From NCBI RefSeq assembly GCF_007954585.1, contig NZ_CP042382.1, positions 3,038,001 through 3,102,000 on the forward strand: DNA of 64,000 bases, written 5' to 3'. This document shows, one piece after another, positions 58,176-64,000 of this stretch. The position numbers and the translations under genes are program-made. Below the pieces are notes generated by a model that was given only the letters and a program-made list of their open reading frames with translations, ran no database searches and had not been told where the DNA came from. The stretch comes from Pistricoccus aurantiacus. Its GTDB lineage: Bacteria; Pseudomonadota; Gammaproteobacteria; Pseudomonadales; Halomonadaceae. How positions within the stretch are numbered: the first letter of the stretch is position 1; each line of letters starts with the position of its first letter.

Positions 58176-59731
58176 CGCGTCGCCTCTCGATCATTCAGCA
58201 CATCGCGAACAATCCGCACGTCGGAAAAGTCATGGCGCACGCCGTCGATCTCCTGATAGGTTTCATGCCCCTTGCCCGCCACCAGGATGACGTCTTCGGC
58301 TTTCGCCGCCTGGATGCAGCACCGGATCGCCTGCTCCCGCCCCGCCAGACACCAGATCCGCTCATCCTCTGGTTCGTCGAGCCCCGCCAGGATCTCATGA
58401 CGGATCAAAGCGGCATCCTCGCCTCGCGGATTGTCGTCGGTAATGACCAGACGCCGGGCGCGAGTCGCCGCTACCCGGGCCATCTGCGAACGCTTGCCGG
58501 TATCCCGCTCGCCGCCGCAGCCGAACAAGCACCACAGCTCTCCCTGGCGACCCAGATGCGCCTGCAGCGCCTGCAGCGCGTTATCCAGCGCATCCGGGGT
58601 ATGGGCGTAATCCACTACTACCTTGGGCCGGCCCGGCACGGTGACGAGCTGCATACGTCCGGGTACCGGGGCAAGGGACTCTGCCGCCTCGACAAGTGCG
58701 TCCAGCGACTCCCCCAGGCCATAGAGCGTGGCGATGGCCAACAGCACGTTGTCCAGATTGAAGCGCCCCATCAGGGCCAGTTCCAGGGCAAACTCACCCC
58801 GGGGCCCGGCCACCAGCACCCGCTGACCGGCGGGATGCGGTTGCCAGTCCAGCACTCGGAGAGTCGTGGCCTCGTCGCTGCCGGCGGCCAGCACGCGAAC
58901 GTCCGGGGGCAAGCCCGCCAGCATCAGGCGCGCCAGGGAATCATCGGCGTTGACCACCGCAAGTTCGAGTTCAGGGCGCTTGAAAAGGCGCGCCTTGGCA
59001 GCAGCGTAAGCGCCCATGCCGGGATGATAATCAAGATGATCCCGGCTCAGGTTGGTGAATACCGCCACCTTGACCGGGCAGCCTTCGAGACGGTTCTGAT
59101 CCAGAGCATGGGATGATACCTCCATGGCGACCCGGGTCACGCCTTGAGCCGCGAGCTCACCGAGCATGGCCTGCAGTTCCAGCGGCCCCGGCGTGGTCTG
59201 ACGCCCCTCCCGCAGATGACCCGGGCGCCCGTGACCCAGAGTGCCGACGATGCCGCAGGGCCGCCCCAGGATTTCACTAAGCGCGGCGATATAGTGGGTG
59301 ACGGAGCTCTTGCCGTTGGTGCCGGTCACGCCGATGATTTCCATTTCCCCGGGCACCGCGAACAGCCGGCGTCCCCACTCTCCCAGACGGCTCTTGAGAT
59401 CCTCGAGACCGATCAGTCGCTTATCTCGAGGCGAGGCGCTTTCCTGCTCATCCAGATGGCCCTGTTCATCAAGGTGATCTTCATCCAGATGAAATAGCAC
59501 CAGCGCTGCCTCGGCCTCCAGGGCTCGGGAAATATAGCGACGACCGTCCGAGGCGACCCCGGGCACGGCGATGAAAACATCGCCGGCACGCAGTTCGCGA
59601 CTGTCGAGTACCAGGCGCAGCGAGTCTGGCAAAGAGGGCATTTCTCGGGTGCATCCCGGCCAGCAGGCCTCGAGGGCTTGGATCAGCGCCTGACTATCGA
59701 CCTGCATATATTCGACTCCAGAACCGTTCAT
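58172..59731 (-). CDS. murE: UDP-MurNAc-tripeptide synthetase (meso-diaminopimelate type)
   Basis: A 519-residue Mur ligase. ATP-binding GVTGTNGKSSVTHY, and DNPR in VITDDNPRGED, which selects meso-diaminopimelate. Residues 81-96 are a His/Asp/Glu-rich insert (HLDEDHLDEQGHLDEQ) made of three short repeats, unusual for this family. ATG 59731 overlaps the ftsI stop (ATGA) with GGAGG 10 nt upstream; ATG 59707 (GGAG at 8 nt) is about equally possible. Confidence 0.95.
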   Translation of the reverse strand: MNGSGVEYMQVDSQALIQALEACWPGCTREMPSLPDSLRLVLDSRELRAGDVFIAVPGVASDGRRYISRALEAEAALVLFHLDEDHLDEQGHLDEQESASPRDKRLIGLEDLKSRLGEWGRRLFAVPGEMEIIGVTGTNGKSSVTHYIAALSEILGRPCGIVGTLGHGRPGHLREGRQTTPGPLELQAMLGELAAQGVTRVAMEVSSHALDQNRLEGCPVKVAVFTNLSRDHLDYHPGMGAYAAAKARLFKRPELELAVVNADDSLARLMLAGLPPDVRVLAAGSDEATTLRVLDWQPHPAGQRVLVAGPRGEFALELALMGRFNLDNVLLAIATLYGLGESLDALVEAAESLAPVPGRMQLVTVPGRPKVVVDYAHTPDALDNALQALQAHLGRQGELWCLFGCGGERDTGKRSQMARVAATRARRLVITDDNPRGEDAALIRHEILAGLDEPEDERIWCLAGREQAIRCCIQAAKAEDVILVAGKGHETYQEIDGVRHDFSDVRIVRDVLNDREATR

Positions 59732-61461
59732 GAATCCGTCGCCTCCGTCGCTACAACCGGCTGGTCCGGGGGGACGTCCAGCAGTCGCAGCGCGCTGCCC
59801 GCCACTCGGGAAAATACCGGTGCCGCCACGGCCCCGCCATAGTATTCGTCTCCCTTGGGATGATCGATCATCACCACGGTGACGATACGCGGGTTCGAGA
59901 CCGGCGCGATGCCTACGAAGACACTGCGATAGGCGTCTTCCTTGTAGCCCCCGGTGCCGGAGGTCTTGCGCACGGTGCCGGTCTTGCCGGCGATGCGATA
60001 TCCCGGCACTAGGGCGCGGTGCGCTCCAGTACCAGGCTGCACTACCTGGTCGAGCATATTCAGCACATCATCGGCAACACCGGGCTCGATGGCGTCGATC
60101 GTCAGAGGAGGCTCGTTCAGCTTGAGCAGCGACGGCGGCACACGCTTGCCGCCGTTGGCAATCGCTGTATAGGCACTGGCTATCTGCAGGGCCGATACGG
60201 AAAGCCCGTAGCCGTAGGCCAAGGTGGCGCGCTTGCTGCGGGGCAGGCGTATCGGTGAGGGCAGGCTCCCGGCGGACTCCCCGGGGTAGCCGGTTTCCGG
60301 ACTCTGTCCTAGACCCAGCCGCTGGTATTTTTCCAGCACGGCGGTCTCGGGAATATCCAGCGCCAGGCGGGTCATGCCTATATTGGAGGATTTCACCAGT
60401 ACGTCCGTCAGGCTGAGATCCTTGTAATTGCGAAAATCCCGGATGGTGAAACCGTCGATACGCATCCATCCCGGGGCGGTGTCGAGTATGGTGCTCGGAT
60501 GATAACGCCCGGTTTCCAGCGCCGCGGCCATGGCCAGGGGTTTCATCACCGAGCCCGGTTCGAAGGCGTCCACTACCGCCTGGTTGCGCAGACCGTGCGG
60601 ATCGAGCCCGGCGCGGTTGTTGGGGTTGTAGGAAGGCTGGTTGGCCATGGCCAGCACCTCTCCGGTATGTGCATCGAGCATGACCAGAGTACCGCCGTCC
60701 GCGTTGTTTTCATTGACCGCCGCCTTGAGCTCGCGATAGGCCATGTACTGCAGCCGCTGATCGATGGCCAGAGTCAGATCGCCGCCCGGGTCCGCCTCTC
60801 GCAACAGGTGGAGATCCCGCACCAGGCGTCCGCGACGATCCTTGAGCACTCGGCGCTTGCCCGGCGTACCGGTAAGATACGAATTGTAAGCAAGCTCGAG
60901 GCCTTCCTGGCCCTGATCGTCCACATCCGTAACACCCAGAAGCTGGGCGCTGACCTCGCCGGAAGGATAGTAACGCCGGTATTCGTTCTGTCCATAGACA
61001 CCGGGCAGGCCGAGATCGAGCACCCGCTTGGCTGCCTCCGGAGTCATCTGACGGCGCAGGTACATGAATTCCTTGTTTCGATAACGCTCGAGCCGCTTGT
61101 CGAGACTATCGACCTTGATTCCCAGGGCCTGGGCCAGCATCAAGCGTTGAATATTGTCCTCGGGTATCTGTTCCGGGTTGGCCCAGAGGCTGACCACCGG
61201 CGTCGAGATCGCCAGGGGCTCACCGTAGCGATCGGTGATCATGCCGCGGTGGGCGCTGATGGATTCGGTGCGCAAGGTACGAGCATCCCCCTGCCCCTGC
61301 AAAAAGGTGCGATCGATCACGTGCAGATCGACGATACGCACCGCTAGAGCGCCCAAGGCCAGCATTACCAACCCCAGCATCAGCCAGTAACGACCGGCGC
61401 CCAACGGCTCGCTGGGAGGGCGTCGACGCGGCGTGGTCGCCCGACGATTGCTTTCACTCAT
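59728..61461 (-). CDS. ftsI: Peptidoglycan D,D-transpeptidase FtsI (PBP3)
   Basis: A 577-residue class B penicillin-binding protein. One membrane helix (about 27-46), pedestal domain, then the transpeptidase with Ser304 in SVMK, SSN at 358-360 and KTG at 493-495. It cross-links septal peptidoglycan with FtsW. The frame extends upstream over ftsL, but ATG 61461 overlaps the ftsL stop (ATGA) and gives the usual length. Confidence 0.97.
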   Translation of the reverse strand: MSESNRRATTPRRRPPSEPLGAGRYWLMLGLVMLALGALAVRIVDLHVIDRTFLQGQGDARTLRTESISAHRGMITDRYGEPLAISTPVVSLWANPEQIPEDNIQRLMLAQALGIKVDSLDKRLERYRNKEFMYLRRQMTPEAAKRVLDLGLPGVYGQNEYRRYYPSGEVSAQLLGVTDVDDQGQEGLELAYNSYLTGTPGKRRVLKDRRGRLVRDLHLLREADPGGDLTLAIDQRLQYMAYRELKAAVNENNADGGTLVMLDAHTGEVLAMANQPSYNPNNRAGLDPHGLRNQAVVDAFEPGSVMKPLAMAAALETGRYHPSTILDTAPGWMRIDGFTIRDFRNYKDLSLTDVLVKSSNIGMTRLALDIPETAVLEKYQRLGLGQSPETGYPGESAGSLPSPIRLPRSKRATLAYGYGLSVSALQIASAYTAIANGGKRVPPSLLKLNEPPLTIDAIEPGVADDVLNMLDQVVQPGTGAHRALVPGYRIAGKTGTVRKTSGTGGYKEDAYRSVFVGIAPVSNPRIVTVVMIDHPKGDEYYGGAVAAPVFSRVAGSALRLLDVPPDQPVVATEATDS

Positions 61462-61772
61462 GGCTGAATCACTTCCACCTGTTCCACGTCCGGCAGTCGC
61501 ATGTCCAGACGCTCGCTCGCAACCCGCTCGACCCGGGAAGGCGTCGACCAGGCGCTTTCCTCGAGCAGCAGCTGTCCCCATTCGGTCTGCAGCTGATCCT
61601 GTTCTCGCTCGAGCTGCTGCAGCCTAGCGTATTGCACCCGGGTCAGATGGCTGGCGCTGATCACCGCCACGGCGCTGGCCAGGGTCAGCAGGGTCAGCAG
61701 CGCCACCACCAGCAACCAGAAGGAAAGCAGCCCGTGTCTCCTGGCGGGCATCGATGTCTTTGCCTGGGCCAT
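61458..61772 (-). CDS. ftsL: Cell division protein FtsL
   Basis: A 104-residue bitopic protein with a short cytoplasmic start, one membrane helix (about 15-40) and a leucine/glutamine-rich periplasmic coiled coil (LQQLEREQDQLQTEWGQLLL). It forms the FtsQLB core. Located between rsmH and ftsI as usual. Confidence 0.93.
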   Translation of the reverse strand: MAQAKTSMPARRHGLLSFWLLVVALLTLLTLASAVAVISASHLTRVQYARLQQLEREQDQLQTEWGQLLLEESAWSTPSRVERVASERLDMRLPDVEQVEVIQP

Positions 61773-61780
61773 GCTGAGCT

Positions 61781-62767
61781 CTATTTCCGTTTGCGCGCCA
61801 CGCGCAGTACCGCACTGCGCGCACGAGGATTGCGTTCGACTTCATCGCCGGCGGGGCGTCGCGCCTTGCCCAGGGATTCCAGGCGACGCTCCAGTTGATC
61901 ATCACGAATCGGCATGCCCCGGGGCAGATGGCTATCGCCGCGCACATGCTCGCGAATGAAACGCTTGACCCGCCGGTCTTCCAGAGAGTGAAAGCTGATC
62001 ACCACCAGATGCCCCCCCGGCGCCAGGGCTTCCAGTGCCGCCTCGAGGGCAGCGTCGAGCTGCTCCAGCTCGCCGTTGACATGAATGCGCAGCGCCTGAA
62101 AGACCCGGGTGGCTGGATGCTTGTGCTTTTCCCAGGCAGGATGCGCCGCCTTGACGACTTCTGCCAGATCCAGTGTACGAGTGAAGGGCCGCTCGGTGCG
62201 GCGGGCGACGATGGCGCGGGCCAGGCGCTTGGCGAAACGCTCCTCGCCGTAGGATTTGAATACTCGAACGATATCCTGCTCCCTCGCCCGTGCCAGCCAG
62301 TCCGCGGCGCTTTCGCCCTGATCCGGGTCCATGCGCATGTCCAGCGGCCCGTCGCGCAGGAAACTGAAGCCGCGCAACGGGTCGTCCAGTTGCGGTGAGG
62401 ACACGCCGATATCCAGCAGAATGCCTGAAAGCTTGCCGAACAGCCCTTGTCGCGAGGCGATATCGTCAAGCTGTGCAAACTCGCCGCGCAGGAAGCTGAA
62501 GCGCGTATCCGCAAGACGCTGGGCTTCGGTTTCCGCCTGGGGATCGCGATCGATCGCGATCAGACGTCCGGCATCATTCAGGCGGGAGAGAATCGCTCGG
62601 GAATGTCCGCCACGACCGAAGGTTCCATCCAGATAGACGCCACCGGGATCGTGAACGAGCGCATCCACGGCGCCATCGAGCAACACGCTGGCATGGCGGT
62701 AGGAAGGCGGCGCCATGCTATTGGACGTCGTGTGGTTGGGAGCCACGTCATTATCGGAGGACGACAT
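61781..62767 (-). CDS. rsmH: 16S rRNA (cytosine1402-N4)-methyltransferase
   Basis: A 328-residue methyltransferase (MraW). SAM-binding [16 protein letters not shown] and IAIDRDPQA, plus [14 protein letters not shown] near the C-terminus. It modifies C1402 with RsmI, whose gene also lies nearby. ATG 62767 has a weak GAGA site. It is the first gene of the dcw cluster here, since mraZ is missing. Confidence 0.96.
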   Translation of the reverse strand: MSSSDNDVAPNHTTSNSMAPPSYRHASVLLDGAVDALVHDPGGVYLDGTFGRGGHSRAILSRLNDAGRLIAIDRDPQAETEAQRLADTRFSFLRGEFAQLDDIASRQGLFGKLSGILLDIGVSSPQLDDPLRGFSFLRDGPLDMRMDPDQGESAADWLARAREQDIVRVFKSYGEERFAKRLARAIVARRTERPFTRTLDLAEVVKAAHPAWEKHKHPATRVFQALRIHVNGELEQLDAALEAALEALAPGGHLVVISFHSLEDRRVKRFIREHVRGDSHLPRGMPIRDDQLERRLESLGKARRPAGDEVERNPRARSAVLRVARKRK

Positions 62768-62802
62768 GCGGTTCTCGATGCTGGAAAAGCTGACTGAAAA
62801 AA

Positions 62803-63164
<362 letters not shown>

Positions 63165-63173
63165 AGGCGGGCA

Positions 63174-63202
63174 AGCATAACAGCGCTCCCTGGCCCGCTC
63201 AA
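63174..63202 (-). promoter_or_regulatory. rnpB promoter
   Basis: On the minus strand TTGAGC (63202-63197), a 17-bp spacer and TATGCT (63179-63174), ending 7-10 bp before the start of the mature RNA at about 63164. Good match to sigma-70 elements. Confidence 0.65.
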
Positions 63203-63247
63203 CCAACCTTTCCCGCGCTCCGCAAGGTTTAGTCTAATAACACTGCA

Positions 63248-64000
63248 TTAACCAGAATGATCCTTCTCTCCATCCTTAATCACCTGAGCCTTGGCATACC
63301 AATCCTTGCGAGCCCCTCCCAGCAGGCGCGCCGCCACCTGAGACGCCTGCTTGACGCCGATGCCCTCCTCGAGCAAGGTCCGCAGCAATGTTTCGGCTTC
63401 TACCCTGGTGCTTTCCTCCGCTTCGATATGCGCGCCTTCCACCATCAGCACGAATTCGCCCCTGGCCTGATTGGCATCCTCATTCATACGGGCAAGGAAC
63501 TCCTGTGGCGTGCCATCGAGAAAGGTTTCGAAGGTCTTGGTCAATTCACGTCCCAGCACCAGACGCCGCTCGCCGTACACCGTCTCCATATCCATCAAGG
63601 TAGCCTGAATGCGGTGGGGAGACTCATAGAACACCAAGGTTTCCTCGCGCTTGGCGAGGGCTTCTAGCCGGGCACGGCGCGGCCCCTGCCTGGCGGGCAG
63701 GAACCCCTGAAAGGTAAAGTGATCCGTGGGCAGCCCGGCGGCACAAAGTCCAGCGATCAAGGCGCAGGCGCCGGGCACCGGAATCACTCGATGCCCGGCC
63801 CGACGCAGTTCCCGCACCAGCAGAAACCCCGGATCGCTGATCAAGGGCGTGCCGGCATCGCTGATCAGCGCGACGCTCTGTCCCGCTTCCAGATAGCGAG
63901 TGATTCGCGCAACCCGCGTACTCTCGTTATGTTCGTGAAGGGATAGCATTGGCCGCTCCAGCCCCAGATGGCGCAACAAGCCTGCGCTGTGGCGGGTGTC
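63248..64000 (-). CDS. rsmI: 16S rRNA (cytidine1402-2'-O)-methyltransferase, 5' end beyond the window
   Basis: The last 250 codons of RsmI. The visible part begins in the DTRHSAGLLRHLGLERP segment, includes ALISDAGTPLISDPG and VIPVPGACALIAGLCAAGLP, and the VFYESPHRI motif of the tetrapyrrole-methylase fold. About 30-40 residues (the ATPIGNLGD start) lie outside. It completes the modification made by RsmH at C1402. Confidence 0.96.
   Translation of the reverse strand, partial: DTRHSAGLLRHLGLERPMLSLHEHNESTRVARITRYLEAGQSVALISDAGTPLISDPGFLLVRELRRAGHRVIPVPGACALIAGLCAAGLPTDHFTFQGFLPARQGPRRARLEALAKREETLVFYESPHRIQATLMDMETVYGERRLVLGRELTKTFETFLDGTPQEFLARMNEDANQARGEFVLMVEGAHIEAEESTRVEAETLLRTLLEEGIGVKQASQVAARLLGGARKDWYAKAQVIKDGEKDHSG

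Overview
The window is a stretch of gammaproteobacterial housekeeping chromosome, most likely from a member of the Halomonadaceae (Halomonas and relatives) or a close neighbour of the pseudomonads. The evidence is gene order: pabC-mltG-tmk-holB-pilZ-tatD, yceD-rpmF-plsX-fabD-fabG-acpP-fabF without fabH, rne/rluC, murB-ptp-kdsB-trm112-lpxK, secA-argJ-mutT, and a complete dcw division cluster ending in rnpB-rsmI. The DNA is GC-rich, and proteins carry acidic, Gln/Ala-rich tails (RNase E, an insert in MurE), which would suit a halophile. The genus is an inference; no rRNA gene is present.

Layout: (1) 1-2.3 kb, the end of a hydantoinase/oxoprolinase-type hyuA-hyuB operon, the only clearly accessory locus, behind a promoter region rich in inverted repeats. 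(2) 2.9-5.4 kb, electron-transfer flavoprotein:ubiquinone oxidoreductase facing a mercaptopyruvate-type sulfurtransferase. (3) 5.5-8.3 kb, a UvrD-like helicase coupled to a DUF1285 gene. (4) 8.4-18.9 kb, one long minus-strand block for DNA polymerase III delta', thymidylate kinase, MltG, folate (PabC) and fatty-acid synthesis, with rpmF and yceD at its head behind a strong promoter. (5) 19-22.3 kb, yceF, an S49 peptidase, a HAD phosphatase and rluC. (6) 22.3-26.3 kb, rne with a long structured leader. (7) 26.4-34 kb, murB, a tyrosine phosphatase, kdsB, trm112, lpxK, msbA and comEC, which joins cell-wall and lipid A supply. (8) 34.2-39.9 kb, DUF2062, lolD and a single lolC/E permease, agmatine-to-putrescine genes aguA-aguB, and a Nudix-ThiE fusion. 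(9) 40-46 kb, argJ, secA, a small secreted protein, DUF721 and lpxC. (10) 46.2-62.8 kb, the dcw cluster ftsZ-ftsA-ftsQ-ddl-murC-murG-ftsW-murD-mraY-murF-murE-ftsI-ftsL-rsmH, almost all joined by 4-nt ATGA overlaps, followed by rnpB and partial rsmI.

Most of the window is ordinary conserved genome. The most interesting candidate is the small gene just upstream of secA (44013-44357): it has a signal peptide, ends in an Arg-Arg-Gly-Pro-Pro motif six residues or fewer before its stop, and its last codons can base-pair with the secA start region. This resembles the SecM secretion monitor in architecture without obvious sequence identity. Other points of note are a three-tier stem-loop in the rne leader, an almost leaderless yceD transcript, operator-like palindromes set into the hyuA promoter, absence of mraZ and fabH from their usual places, and a run of short tandem duplications inside or at the edges of essential genes.
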